Shown: piece by piece, positions 36,742 through 48,813 of the stretch
How positions within the stretch are numbered: position 1 is the stretch's first letter
How the letters are laid out: every line of letters starts with the position of its first letter
Assembly: GCA_963082975.1 (NCBI GenBank)
Contig: OY720346.1
Location: forward strand, 33,040,720 to 33,104,719
DNA length: 64,000 nucleotides
Direction of reading: 5' to 3'
Source of the DNA: Labia minor
Taxonomy: Eukaryota > Arthropoda > Insecta > Dermaptera > Spongiphoridae
Program-made: the position numbers and the translations under genes
Notes under the pieces: model-generated
The model's input: only the letters and a program-made list of their open reading frames with translations
What the model was told of the DNA's origin: nothing
Databases searched by the model: none

Positions 36742-37102
36742 CAGTGGTGCCGAATAATGAGTTGACCATGTCCCAGTAAAATCCCTCCTGAATGGGTTTG
36801 TTGTGCACGTGTTGTTGGCATAGCGCTGGCCACAATTGCGATCGTACCGGGGAATTGATTGGCCATGCATTCTCCCGGATTGCCCGTTTCACATCTCGTT
36901 TCCCATTCGATTGCAATAGCAATTGAACATCGTTGTAAGTTTTGAGCACAGGTTTTTTGCCTGTTTGTGGACTTTCAGGTTGAATTGGTATGGAACTTGT
37001 GTCAACATGAGGTGGGAACACCTCATAGATATCCGATTCCTCTTCTAAAACGGAGAGCATGTTAGCGTTGGCGTTGTTGGCCGTGTTCGGAGTTGCGGGC
37101 AT
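36742..37102 (-). CDS. sky: Skywalker/TBC1D24-type Rab GTPase-activating protein, first coding exon
   Basis: This exon encodes the N-terminal 120 residues plus one base. The start ATG (37100-37102) is preceded in frame by a stop 10 codons upstream, so the start is well defined. Residues 1-70 are a variable, Asn/Pro-rich leader (MPATPNTANNANANMLSVLE). From about residue 70 the TBC domain begins: KTYNDVQLLLQSNGKRDVKR, ENAWPINSPVRSQLWPALCQ, then FYWDMVNSLFGTT. These blocks match insect Skywalker almost word for word. The donor is G|GTGAGC at 36741-36742, phase 1. Joined to 8711-8899 it gives FGTT-E-LPDKP. The protein acts at synaptic vesicles and endosomes as a Rab35 GAP in the known family. TBC continuation and the TLDc domain are outside the window. 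Confidence 0.95.
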
Positions 37103-37324
37103 TACAATATCGGACCAAGGGTAATGATTTCAAGTGAAAAAAATAGGCAAATGAATGACAAAGTCAATCTGACAAGAATGGAAAAAGGAATGAGATTTTA
37201 TGAATGAATGTGGGAATTTTTCAATATATGAATGAATGGTGGGGCTATGAGCCGTCAAATTGGCGGCTCAAAGCCGGATGGAAAACTGTTCACGTTTGAT
37301 CTTGGAACATGATTTCAAATGGAT
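37103..37324 (-). other. 5' UTR part of the first coding exon, with upstream acceptor
   Basis: A strong acceptor (T-rich tract then CTGTTTTGCAG, AG at 37325-37326) starts this exon at 37324. The 222 nt before the ATG are therefore UTR, and at least one further upstream exon must exist. The UTR contains a near-perfect 23-bp palindrome (37248-37270). Confidence 0.75.
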
Positions 37325-37717
37325 CTGCAAAACAGAAAAAAACAAACAAATAAATTAATGAATTTGTAATAATAAATAATATATATTATAGAATAATTGA
37401 AAATGATGGTTAAATAAATTTTATTACAGAAATTATTAAATTCGGATATTAAGGGATTGGGATGGATATTAAAATAACAAGTGGCTAATAAATCAATATT
37501 AATAGTTCTCAATAAAATGAAGATAAGGAGGATTTATATATAAGATTAATTTCCTTTTTTTTTAAGAATTGTAAAAATTGGTTTATAACATACTTTTTAA
37601 ATTTATTTTTTTTTTTTTATTAATCCTAAAGAAATTTAGCCGAATTACTCAGAGTCTGAACTGAAATTTACATTTTTATACTGAATTATATAAAGTAAAA
37701 TTAAACCTTAAGCATTT

Positions 37718-38089
37718 TTACCGACCGACGATAGTAAGGGAGGTATTGTTTTCGCACCAAATTTCACATAAGGAGATTTTTTACATATCACCACGAATCA
37801 TGCACTTTGTATTGGTTTTATTCATTCTCGAGAAAAATCATCTTTATTAGTTTTTTCTTAATTTAAAATTATATGACGTCATCCAGCCATTCATGACGTC
37901 ACAGCCTGGTCTTGCATATATATTATAAATAAAATAAAATTAAAAATGTTTATATTTATTATTTATGTATCCATATCTGTTTTTTATTACATTAATAGAT
38001 ATATTAAAATTATTTGAAATTGTTTCTGTAGCTGGAAATTAATTTACTTCAAACCGTCGGTCGGTTCGGACCTGGCCACAGGTCAACTT
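37718..38089 (+). mobile_element. Helentron/HINE-like element, family B copy, shortened
   Basis: It starts TTTTTACCGACCGACGATAG and ends CGTCGGTCGG, then the GACCTG/CAGGTC hairpin and AACTTA. It lacks the microsatellite and core segment but keeps the paired TGACGTCA sites near 37873 and 37893. It lies about 400 bp upstream of the Skywalker-type 5' UTR exon, within an intron of that gene if the gene extends further. Confidence 0.82.
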
Positions 38090-39045
38090 ATTTATTAAAA
38101 ATATTATGTTTAAAGCTGGTATATTTGTTTTATGCACCTTGCAGTTGATCACGTTGAAAATTTATTCTTCTCAACTGACTTATAATGAAATCTGCAGTTT
38201 TTTAAATACTTATTAATTCAAATAAAAACTTATATATATATATATAATGATATAAGAATTTATCATATTGAAAAAAATCACATATAATAGTAAAATAAAT
38301 GATAATTTAAACAGCTGCAAAATTCATTAGAATTCAGTTGAGATGAAGAAAGCTTCTAATGATGGTGACAACCGAAATGCGCTTAAAGATATCATCTTTA
38401 AACTTCCTCGAGTAAACTAATTAAAGATTTACCTTACGGAGGTTTATATTTTTAAGTTTAATTTTAAATAATGTATATAAAATGTTGTGTTAAATCTATT
38501 AATTTTATTTCAATTATATTTTGTGAAAGAGTTTACCTATAAAAATTAATTTCAATTTCTTTAAATTTATTTATTCAAATGAATGATTAATCTTTCTTTA
38601 AAGATTGCAAACAGTTTACTTTTATTATTATACAATGGTATTATAGTCGTTTTGCAATAAATTGGTGAATAAATTTTAAAAATTAATTGAATTCAGCTAT
38701 TAAAATTATTTTAAGTTAATAAATTATTACTATCATAATACACTTTGGCCACTTATTAAGTACATATTTATATAATTTATGAATATATTAGTATAGGTGG
38801 AACATAATTTTGTGTTTTATATTCATATGTATTTAGATTGTCATTCCACAAAAAAAAAGATAGTAAGTTTTTTTTTTATTATAAGTATAATTTCTTTAAA
38901 TTAACTAATTTGGCAAAATGAAAGGATGCCTGTCAATTACTATCATTTGTCATTTAACTATAATATATAAGCTACTTTTTTTAATTATCATTTTTATTAT
39001 TATTAACTTTGAGGAATGATGGATGATTGCATAATGAAGAATGGC
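38090..39045. other. AT-rich stretch without a recognised gene
   Basis: Nothing definable was seen. Confidence 0.5.
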
Positions 39046-39049
39046 ATGA

Positions 39050-39235
39050 CCTCTATGCATCCCCAAACAGAGTTGTAAGGTCGAGCAGGCTGAGATGATT
39101 GGGACACGTGGCTATTGAAAAGTTTGTATACGTGTACAAGTAAACGACCAATGAGTGGGAAGACAAAGAATGCGGCAAATAAACAATCTAGAGGTAGTTT
39201 CAAGAAAATTGGGAGGGGATAAAAAGTGGATGGAG
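39050..39235 (+). pseudogene. LINE C-terminal fragment
   Basis: Around 39083-39122 the plus strand reads SSRLRWLGHVAIEKFVYVYK. R-R-L-R-W-x-G-H-V is the conserved motif near the end of LINE endonuclease-reverse transcriptases. A stop follows, then NEWEDKECGK, the decayed continuation. The 66-codon minus-strand frame over it is a shadow. Confidence 0.65.
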
Positions 39236-40289
39236 ATGGATAGTTTAACGTTAAGAATTTTCCAGTTTTTTAAACTTTATTAAAATTGTGAAATTGTAAA
39301 TGAATTAAATTTTAACATTATTAGATAATTTCAACAAATTAAAATAATAAATAGATAAATAAATAAAATTTGTGAAAATCGAAAGTAGATTATAAATTGT
39401 TCTTCTTTGTATAAATTTAAATATAAAAGTGATAGAAAAAAAATAAATTTGTTTAAATATGGCATGCAGCCCTGGCCATTGGCGAAGAAGACAATCAACA
39501 AAACAACGTTTTATATAATTAATTTAGGCAAAGGGCCAAGAAAGGAGGAGAGCCTTCTTACCAAATTTTCCTCCTGATGGATAATACTTGTCGTAGTTAT
39601 TCTATTTTTTTTTTTTTATTTTAAGAATATAATATTATAATTTAATAAATAGCCAGTAAAAGATACTAATATACCAATATTTAACTATATATATGTTAAC
39701 TAATGCAGAATAATAAATTAAAAGTCCCTTGTATGGTTAATTTTATAAAATGATGAATTGAAATTTATGACTAAATGTGTCAAGACAAATGAAGTTAATT
39801 AAAAATATTAATTACTCTCTCTCATGAAAATTTCACGCCTTATTTTATCTATATATAATTGGATAATTATTTCATGGAACTGCATCATACAAGATTCTAA
39901 ATATTGTTTTCCAAAATTAAATTAATAGTTTACGAATCAGTGCTAAGTTTTTATTTTGATAAACCTGAAAATCATTATTATATCCGAAGATCAGACCATC
40001 AAAGATCGATTTATCACCTCCCCAATCTCCATTATTCAAGTGAAATTTATAAAAATCCGGATAATAAATTTTGCTCATATAATAAGATTAATTATACTAT
40101 GTTTCTTTATTAATATTTATATCAATAAAAAAAAGATATATAAAATGAGAATAAAAAAGTAATCAAAACTTATATAGGACATATTTTTATTAATTCTTTA
40201 TTTCATTGATATTGAGGGAATCTAATGCCTATTTTACAAAAAAAATAACCTCTTCTTTCCAAATTAATTATCAAGAATAAAATAAAAAT

Positions 40290-40318
40290 ATAATAAAAAT
40301 AATAATAATAATAATAAA
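40290..40318. repeat. AAT trinucleotide microsatellite
   Basis: Short AAT run in AT-rich DNA. A long A run lies at about 40818-40837. Confidence 0.8.
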
Positions 40319-41495
40319 AAGGTATTTTAAAAGAGAATATCAAATTAAAAAATAAAGTATAAATTTAAATATGTATGATAATATAATCTCACCCTTTACA
40401 CACGTGTTCATCTGAAATTACATTCATAAAAAGAATTTCAAGTGGTTGATCTACTTTTTTTTCTCATGCCCTCCATTCTATTAAATTCTAACAAATAAAA
40501 TCTATAAATAAAAAATTTAAACCCTTCAGAAATTCATTTGCTTCTTGATTTTTAAATAAAAAAACATGTTTAATTCAACTAAAAGAGTTATATCATATTG
40601 ATTCACAATTAAAGAATTATATTATAATAATATATGTGTTGGTCTTAAAAAGAAACATTAATATTCATTTTCTTCCTTTCTCAGTTGTTGTTGGTGTTAG
40701 TATTGTTTCAAAACAATTTAATTGTGAATGAGTAATTCGTTTTTGCTCTCTTATATGCATATAGTAGCAATTTAATTTAATATTTAAATAAATGCGTAAT
40801 GGTTAAAAAAGATTAACAAAAAAAAAAAAAAAAAAAATACACACACAAGAACGTTTAATAAATGAGGCGATGGATGATTAGGATACAAATGAGAAGAAAG
40901 GATAATATTCATATATATAAATATATATTTCACAAACAACGCACTTTATCATTCAATTAAAATTTAAAAAAAAACAACAACATATAGGATATAAATTATT
41001 CTTAAATTTGAAATTTAAACATTTTTGTTTTTTTCTTTCGACTTTTTTTCTTTATAATAATATTAAATTAATAATATTAAAATATTTAAATAAATTTTGA
41101 AATGTTCATCAAACAAAAAAGATGATTAACATTTTTATTTATTCAGAATATAGAAGAAATAGTCTGGAGTGAGAGGGTTAATATATTCCAACTCGTCCTT
41201 GTAAAAATTTTATAAAAGCAAAAATAATTATTAATAAGATTAAAAATGTTTTAAATTAAATTTTTTAGAAAATATATATTACAAGAATGATTTTGTTCTC
41301 TATACATCTAAAATAATACCAGAATAATAGGTTTATAAGTTATAAATTGTGTATTTTTTATGTTTTTTGAATAAATTTACAATAAAATATCAATATGTGG
41401 TTTTATTTACAAAATTCTCTTATATATTATTACCCTACATTTATCCCTTTTAATATTTATAACTAATATAGATACTCTTAAAAAATATATATTAA

Positions 41496-41735
41496 CCCTT
41501 TGCACTCATATGTCCCCGTATAGGGGACATCAGTCGTTTTACCGTTGCGCTCGTATGTCCCCGTACAGGGGTTGTAAATAGGGATGAAAATTTTGTATTT
41601 TGAGATTTGAACCATTAAACCTTAAAGTTGAAAAGTAATATGTTCTCATAAAAATAATTTTATCCTAATCGATTATGAAAAAAAAATTCCGAGTTGGTAG
41701 GTACTCTTCTTAGAAAAAAATAAGAGTGCAAAGGG
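41496..41735. mobile_element. piggyBac-type MITE
   Basis: TTAA is present on both sides (41492-41495 and 41736-41739). Inverted ends are CCCTTTGCACTC and GAGTGCAAAGGG, a perfect 12-bp TIR. TTAA plus CCCTTT-type ends are the signature of piggyBac. The 240-bp interior is non-coding and carries a duplicated TATGTCCCCGTA block next to the left end. Confidence 0.92.
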
Positions 41736-41747
41736 TTAAATACCGTA

Positions 41748-42130
41748 TTTTACGGCATATAAGATGCGCCCTTATTTAGAAGGCCACACACAATGAAATA
41801 AAGTTTCAATAGTACCACAATAACTTAGAATGTGGTTTCTTTTAGTTCTCACGATTCGTAAAAGCCAAATAAACAATCATTGATTGCAATTACCAAACCT
41901 ATTTTTATTAAGAAAAATTAACAAATGACAAGCTATTTTGAATATGATATGTAAATTTCAAAAATGAATAAATGAATGAACGGTAAGCAATCAAATATAA
42001 TACAAAGCAGAAACAACAACAAAAAAAAAACACAGATTCTTGTAGTTCTCACGTTTCGTAAAAAGCCAAATATAAATAAATTTATAGTTAAGCCTGATAA
42101 AATAATTATGGCAAATATAGAAAAAGTGAT
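41748..42130. mobile_element. DNA-transposon-like end with internal duplication
   Basis: TACCGTATTTTACGGCATAT followed by AAGATGCGCCC is a terminus type seen widely in animal DNA transposons. I am not sure of its superfamily. A block with TAGTTCTCACGATTCGTAAA recurs at about 41839 and 42044. The right end was not identified. Confidence 0.4.
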
Positions 42131-43070
42131 GTGTGTCTAGACTTTTATCCGGGCCCAAAATAGAATTTATTACTGAAAGTTATGCTGTGTCCTTCACAAG
42201 TCACAGGTAATTTTTTTGAGACCAAATTTAGGAAAAAAAAAGTGAGTGAAATTCGGTATATAAATTATATCATTATATATGCATAAATTGGATTTATTAA
42301 TTTATTTATTTATATATTTATATAGTTTCTCTCTTCAGAGACTGATTGAAAAATTGAATAAAAAAAAAAAAATCTTCAGATGAATAAAAATGGTGCCGAT
42401 AAAACTAGCGGCGGTTGAGATACTTTAGGGAACAATTTATTCATTTAAGGATGATGAGCCGAGTCCTCTCCCTTAATTTGTGAGAGACATACAGACTGCT
42501 GACAGGAAATAGCTTCGCCCACCGCATTAATTTATTATCAAAAAAAATTTCAGTAGCAAAATTTATTAAACCTCATTTTATATTTTTAGTATTTATATTG
42601 ATTTAATTAAAAAAAAATGATTGGATTAGGCTAGCAATATGAAAGGTAAGAATAAAGTAAAAAAAAATATATTCTTTGACACCTTCTCCTCCTACTCTTT
42701 ATTTCTCCCTTCCATCCACTATCACTCTCTCTCTCTATCTCTTTCTGTCATTCTCTATCTCTCTCTCTCTCTCTTACTTTGCGATCCTTAATAACAAAAA
42801 TGAAATGACCTCGAAACGAACGAAAACAGCTCAAGTGATAATTCAATTAATTCCCTCCCTCCATCTCTCTTCTTTCTCTTCCTTCATGCAACCAACTCAA
42901 TCAACTAAATATATAAAACATTATCACACACCCGGAATTGATATACAAGATATCAAAAAATATATATAAATAAATAATCATAAACCTAAGTTGTACTTTC
43001 AAATCAGAAATTTATTTAAAAATATTTATTATCTTTTTAAACATTTTAATCTTATTTAAAAATAATATAT

Positions 43071-43200
43071 ACAGTGAATACTCAGATGTCATCGTTATTT
43101 CGTTCCAGGAAAACCGTCGACAAGCAAATTGAATTTTCCCATAAGAAATAAATAAAAACCAAAGAATTTGTTCCAAGTCCTCCAATAACAATCAAGTATA
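43071..43200. mobile_element. possible DNA-transposon end
   Basis: CAGTGAATACTCAGATGTCA, then CGTTCCAGGAAAACCGTCGA and CCCATAAGAAATAA resemble termini of widespread cut-and-paste elements (TTCGTTCCAG-type). No right partner was found. Confidence 0.35.
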
Positions 43201-43409
43201 TGGTATTTTCACAATGATTTTAACAAGATTATTGTTAAATTATAATAAATAAAGTTAAATTTACATTATATTAATAAAAGAAATATATATAAATGATAAA
43301 ATAATAATAAAAAAAACGAATTAAAGTTATCGATCGAGCACATAAGTAGGCTAGGTACTTAGTTAAAAAAAATGATTCATTATTATTGGATTTGGCTGGT
43401 AATATTAAT

Positions 43410-43996
43410 ACCTGAGACACCGAGCTCTCGCTCTACCCTTTAAAAAATATTGATATACAATTCTTTAATTATTTATTAATTATTTATAAAAATTATTAAA
43501 TGTTACACATTTGCATCAATCTGATTAAAATGAATGAACTTGTGCTCCTCAAAAATACATAAATATATAATATATTCATATATTTTTTTTTATAGTGTTT
43601 TTTTGAAAAACTGAAAATTTGTTTTGTTGTTTTATTTTTTGAGAGAGATTAATAAATATATATATTTTATTAAAAAAAAATATTTTTAATTTTATTTCGA
43701 AATTAAATAAAAAATTTTAAAATATTTTAAATATAAAAAAAATATTAATACAATATCCTTTAAAAAAGGCGGGAGTCAAATTTCAATATGGATGTCATTT
43801 GTGACGTCATCCATATATAAATTTAAATTAAGAAAAAACTAATGAAGATGTATTTTTCCTGAAATGTGATCAATAAAACTCAATTTTTCATTATAAATAT
43901 TATATCTAGTGTGAATTTCAAAAAAATCGTTAGAGCGGTTTTTGAGACCCATGGCCAAACATACAATTTTAGCTAGCATAAGAAGATAAGATAAGA
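43410..43996 (-). repeat. family C repeat, near full length
   Basis: On the minus strand it runs from TATCTTATCTTCTTATGCTA through GATTTTTTTGAAATTCACAC and CATTAGTTTTTTCTTAATTT to the 3' hairpin AGAGCGAGAGCTCGGTG. GTGACGTCATCC lies in the middle. Length is about 590 bp, giving the best view of the family. Confidence 0.75.
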
Positions 43997-44069
43997 TACG
44001 CAGATTGATTGCACTTACTGGCCTGTTTTCTCTAATAGTAACACAGTTACTACTGTTTTCTTTATTTTT

Positions 44070-44186
44070 ACTATCACGCCAGAGATAGTATTGCGATCAC
44101 GAAAATTTTCGATGTTGAGATTTTGATGATTTTATACGTTTTGAAGGTTCCTGAATCATTTTCACTAAGGTTGAAAAAAATGGCAA

Positions 44187-44226
<40 letters not shown>

Positions 44227-44684
44227 TAACCAAGATTACTCAAAAACTGTTTGAGCTAGAATGATGAAATTTTGTACATGGACATTATTCAAAATTCATA
44301 GTTTTCTATCAACTTTTGAGAAATGTAGCTCAACCGGAAGAGGGTCATTACCTACAATGTTTTGATTTTTTTTCTTCTAAAGTAACCGTAAAAATAAAGA
44401 TATATGTTTGATAATTTTTCACATGATTAATAATTGTATAAAACTGCTATATATAGAATTTCAGCTTGATTGAATCGCTGAAAGTACCAGAATTAATTTT
44501 TTAACACTTCAAATCTCACGCGCCAACACGTGACGTTGTGCCATCAACAAAGAGCCAAACATGCGCTAGTTCAATAAATATTATTTATTAATTTTAATTT
44601 ATAATTTATTTAATTTAATTTAAATTAATATATGTTATTTAATCCAATTCAAATTTGCGAGATAGTCGAGTGGAGAGACTCCAG
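44070..44684 (+). mobile_element. Helentron/HINE-like element, family A copy 6
   Basis: A complete copy whose microsatellite is a CT run followed by a GT run (about 44187-44228) rather than GT alone. The 5' hairpin reads CTATCACGCCAGAGATAG and the 3' stem GAGTGGAGAGACTC has one mismatch. It is followed by ATTTTTTT. Confidence 0.85.
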
Positions 44685-45038
44685 ATTTTTTTCACTATCT
44701 TTTATTTTTGTACATTTTTTTCAACAGAGTAGTACAGTTGAAATAGTTTATCAAAAGAAATTTAGAAAAATGCAAAGGAGTAAAGTAGAGTATAGTATAA
44801 AATAGACAATAGAGAAAATGAAAGAAGAAAATCTATCGATCTATTATACTGCAGGGTCAATAACTCTTTTGCCAAAATTTTGAGTGGACAAAATGAAATT
44901 TATATTTCGAAAAGAATGAAGAAAACGACAAGAATTAGGTGTGACAAAATTTTTGACGAGTACTGAAAGTGACGACTTCCGAGTAACCACTGGATTATAA
45001 TATATTTTATATATCTATAAATATTAAATACTATATTA

Positions 45039-45183
45039 CAGGGTGGCCATACTTGGTGATACTTAGAGCCATATTGAAAAATCGAAAATGTTTAACAGCC
45101 AAATCGGAAACAAAATTTATTTTTTTTTTTCTCTTTTTTGTGTCATGACTAAATTTTCGCAAGCCATGGTTTGGCCACCGTTG
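45039..45183. mobile_element. hAT-type MITE with exact 8-bp target duplication
   Basis: CTATATTA flanks both sides (45031-45038 and 45184-45191). The ends are CAGGGTGGCCATACTTGGTG and, read inward from the right, CAACGGTGGCCAAACCATGG. This is the same family as 1258-1707, opposite orientation, reduced to 145 bp. Confidence 0.92.
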
Positions 45184-45346
45184 CTATATTATACCTTTAT
45201 AGAAAGAAAAGAAATATTTTGATTTTTTAAAAATTTAAAAATATATCAATTGTTTTTTCTTTATAAAATATATTCGAATTTATAATATTTAATGTTATAT
45301 TAATTATTGATAATTATAATTTTAAAAAATAAAAATTCAATTGTTT

Positions 45347-45842
45347 TTACCGCCTGACGATAGGAAGGGAAGGTATTGTTTTCGAACCAAATTTCACATG
45401 TGAAGATTTTTACATATTTCCAAGAATCATGCATTTTCTTAACAAAAAAAAGTATTTTTAGCATGATGTCTGTCCTTCCGTCCGTCCGTCCGTCCGTCCG
45501 TAGAGATGTGTACAGCTTGAACGGCTCAACGGATTTTGATAAAATTTGTTATATTTACTTAATGCATCAGTAGGATGAATTCATCAACTTTTGGTGTATA
45601 TCCGGAAACCAGAAGTGGTAGTTTCCAAAGTAATTAATTAATATTATATTCATTGACGGAAAATATTTCACTTAAAATATAGTAGTGAGAAATAATTGAG
45701 TAATTAAACTAAAAATAAAAATCAATATAATATAATTTAATCATTTTAATTCAAGTTTTTAAATTTTTTTTTTATACTTTATATATAATGTTGTTTGGAA
45801 ATTAATTTCAAAACGTCAGTCGGTTCTGTGTCTGGCCACAGC
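45347..45842 (+). mobile_element. Helentron/HINE-like element, family B copy
   Basis: The 5' end is TTTTTACCGCCTGACGATAG. A CCGT minisatellite (about 45474-45500) is followed by GAACGGCTCAACGGATTTTG and an ATAAAATTTG version of the core. The 3' end retains CGTCAGTCGGTT and TGGCCACAG, with the hairpin decayed. It is older than the copies at 26941 and 46073. Confidence 0.75.
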
Positions 45843-46072
45843 GCATTTTTTTCATTTGTTTAATTTTATCTTATTGCAATTATACATCTATTTTGCCGGT
45901 TGAATTATAAGGGTGGTTTTTGACATTGGGGACTAGAATTCAGGTTCATTAAATCGATGGTGAGTAGAATGCGTGTATTGCGAGTAATTTTTTTATGATT
46001 GACAATGGATTGTCACACCAAGAGTGTGGTGGAGGATATGGTATGAGGAAGAACGTGAAAAAAAAGGATAAT

Positions 46073-46682
46073 AAGTTGACCTGTGGCCAGGTCCGAACCC
46101 ACCGGCGGTTTAAGGTAAAATAATTTCCAGCTACAGAAACAATTTCAAATAATTTAAATGTATCTATTAATGCAATAAAAAACAGATATGGATATAACAT
46201 AGATATTTTTAATTTTATTTTATTTATAATATATATGTAAGACAAGGCTGTGACGTCATGAATGGCTGGATGACGACATATGATTTTAAATTAAGAAAAA
46301 ACTAATAAAGATGATTTTTATCGAGGATAAAACCAAAACAAAGTGCATGATTCGTGGTGATATGTAAAAAATCTCCTCATGTGAAATTTGATGTGAAAAT
46401 AACCCTTCCCTTCCTATCGTCGATCGGTAATACTACCACTTCCGGTTTCCGGATTTGCACCAAAAGTTATCAATTCATCATACTGATGCATTAAGTAAAT
46501 ATACCAAATTTCATCAAAATTCGTTGAGCCGTTCAAGCTGTACACATCTATACGGACGGACGGACAGACATCATGCTAAAAATACTTTTTTATGTTAACA
46601 AAGTGCATGATATGTAAAAACCTCCACATGTGAAATTTGGTGTGAAAACAATACCTCCCTTACTATCGTCGTTCGGTAAAAA
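46073..46682 (-). mobile_element. Helentron/HINE-like element, family B copy
   Basis: On the minus strand it runs from TTTTTTACCGAACGACGATA at the 5' end to the GACCTG/CAGGTC hairpin near 46077-46092. The minisatellite is at about 46553-46568. A TGACGTCA site is at about 46251, and its partner is mutated to TGACGACA. It lies only about 230 bp from the previous family B copy, in the opposite direction. Confidence 0.8.
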
Positions 46683-46908
46683 ATAAGTAAATTTCAAATA
46701 ATATATTAGTGTATAATTTATATATATTTAAAATAGATATTAGAATGATATTAAAGATATGAATCAACTTTTTCACTCCAATTAACCAATCGGTTTACTC
46801 TTATGATTTCAATAATTTTGTTGATTTTATTAAAAATAAAAGAAATGAAGATTACATTTTATATACGTACTTTAATTGAAAGAAAAGAGAAATTATTATT
46901 GATTTTTT

Positions 46909-46943
46909 TTACCGACCGACGATAGTAAGGGAGGTATTGTTTT
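46909..46943 (+). repeat. solo family B 5' end
   Basis: TTTACCGACCGACGATAGTA then AGGGAGGTATTGTTTT is identical to the first ~35 bp of family B, with no body behind it. Confidence 0.75.
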
Positions 46944-47089
46944 AAATTGTCTTATTTATTTAGATTTCATACATATAAATCATGTTTATAGATAATAATA
47001 ATCAATTAAATTAGATCAATGAATAAATTGAAAAGTTATTGTTTATGAAAGGTAAAAAAGTCGTTTTTAGATCATATTATAAGTAGTGT

Positions 47090-47562
47090 ATATTTAAAAT
47101 TAAGATTATTATTTAAAATAAATAAACGACAAAATATATAAAACAATTTCAAATAATTTAAAAGAACATAAATTATAAAAAAATAGTCATTAAACATTCA
47201 GCCCTGAAATGTACTTATTAATACACTGAAAGATATAGAAGTATGGCCTGTGGATAACCTAATATATATTTCGTAATTTGATTACAAAATATTATTAAAA
47301 TAAATATTTTTAATTTTATTTTATATATAATACTTTGTATTTTTGGAAGCGCTGCCCGGAGCTATTTTTTATTTTATTATTAAAATTCCTATTTTAAATT
47401 AAGAAAAAACTAACAAAGATGATTATCCCCGAGGCTGAAACCAATACAGACTTTTCTTTATAAAAATTATCTATGGTGTGAATTTCAAAAAAATCCTTAG
47501 AACGTTTTAATATCTTAAAAATACAAATATTTATACAATTTTAGCTAGTAGCATAAGATAAG
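47090..47562 (-). repeat. family C repeat copy
   Basis: On the minus strand it starts near TATCTTATGCTACTAGC at 47562, then has AAATTCACACCATAGATAAT and CATCTTTGTTAGTTTTTTCT, and at about 47100-47190 the same ATGTTCTTTTAAATTATTTG / TTTTGTCGTTTATTTATT block as the copy at 23541-24295. Confidence 0.7.
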
Positions 47563-48363
47563 CTATAGAAAAATATGTTTTTCTATTATTTTTCTATTTA
47601 TATACACATATTAAAATTATAGGTTACTAAAAAGACAATATATAAAATTATTAAATGGTCCTTGAATCATGTGAACCAATTTGTCATTTTATTTCCCTAC
47701 AGTATTATAGAATTTTTGTTTCCATATAATTTCTAATGAATTTTTTTAAAAGTAATTCTATTTTAAAGAGTTTTAAATTTTATATTGATAAAGGTAAATA
47801 ATCAACTATCGATCAATTTAATAGCCTTAAGTGAGGATATAAAAATCAAGAGATTCCATATATTTATTTTAATTAGAATACCAAAACAAAAAAATGGATT
47901 TGAAAATTTTATAATGTCTTATGGAAATAAATTTTCATTATTAAAAACGTAACATTTCAAATTTCTAACAAGAAAGTTGCTAGCTGTATCATTTCTCCAT
48001 CCAAATCTTATCTTTTATTTTCCTCATATCAATAAAATAAATAATATGTTATGATTAATAATACACGGATATTGAATAATAATTTTTTTACAGTTCGCTA
48101 GTTATCGATTTAAATTAATAGAGAAAAAGTATATTTAATTAATCAATCATAGTTTAATATTTAATTTTGTTAATATTTAATTTTAAAAAATATTTCTAAT
48201 GATAGTCTCATTTATTTATTTATTTATTTTATTAATAAAAAATATGGCAAATTTCCAAAATAAATTAAAATTGCTCTTATTTTATCTAATATGAAATTTT
48301 ACGGGGGCGAACCAAGATTTGATTATATAGAACCTTGAAATAACTAAATATCACTTATGCTAG

Positions 48364-48394
<31 letters not shown>

Positions 48395-48813
48395 TGTAGA
48401 AAGAAAAAATAAATACAAATTTTAAAATATAAGATCCCCTCCCTGTTTTCACTATCAATTATAAACTTAAATATCAATTATAAACTTAAATAACATAAAT
48501 TAGTAAAATTAATTTTAAATTACTATCTAAAGTAGAATTTAAAAATGTAATATTTGATTCTAATATTTTGATTAAACGTCACATTAAATTTAACTAAAAA
48601 TTTATTTCTAAAAATATAATGCATAAATTAAATTATGATCTTAGTTAACACTACTTGTACAATTTGTTGATTTTATCCAAAAAACAAACAAACTATGCAC
48701 TATAAAATTAAAGTTAATATTTTTTAAAAAAGAAAAATATGAAAATTTGCTTCCTCTTTTGAAAATATTTGAATTAAGGAAAGAAAAAATAATTTATTTT
48801 TATTATATTTATA

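Noticed and set aside
36628..36870. 80-codon minus-strand frame over the Skywalker-type first coding exon
   Set aside because: It is a shadow of the real frame and runs past the donor site into the intron.
42676..42969. 97-codon plus-strand frame rich in Ser and Leu
   Set aside because: It is encoded by CT-rich low-complexity sequence with no recognisable motif.
45949..46245. 98-codon minus-strand frame
   Set aside because: It crosses into a family B element and reads its 3' end. No protein family was recognised.
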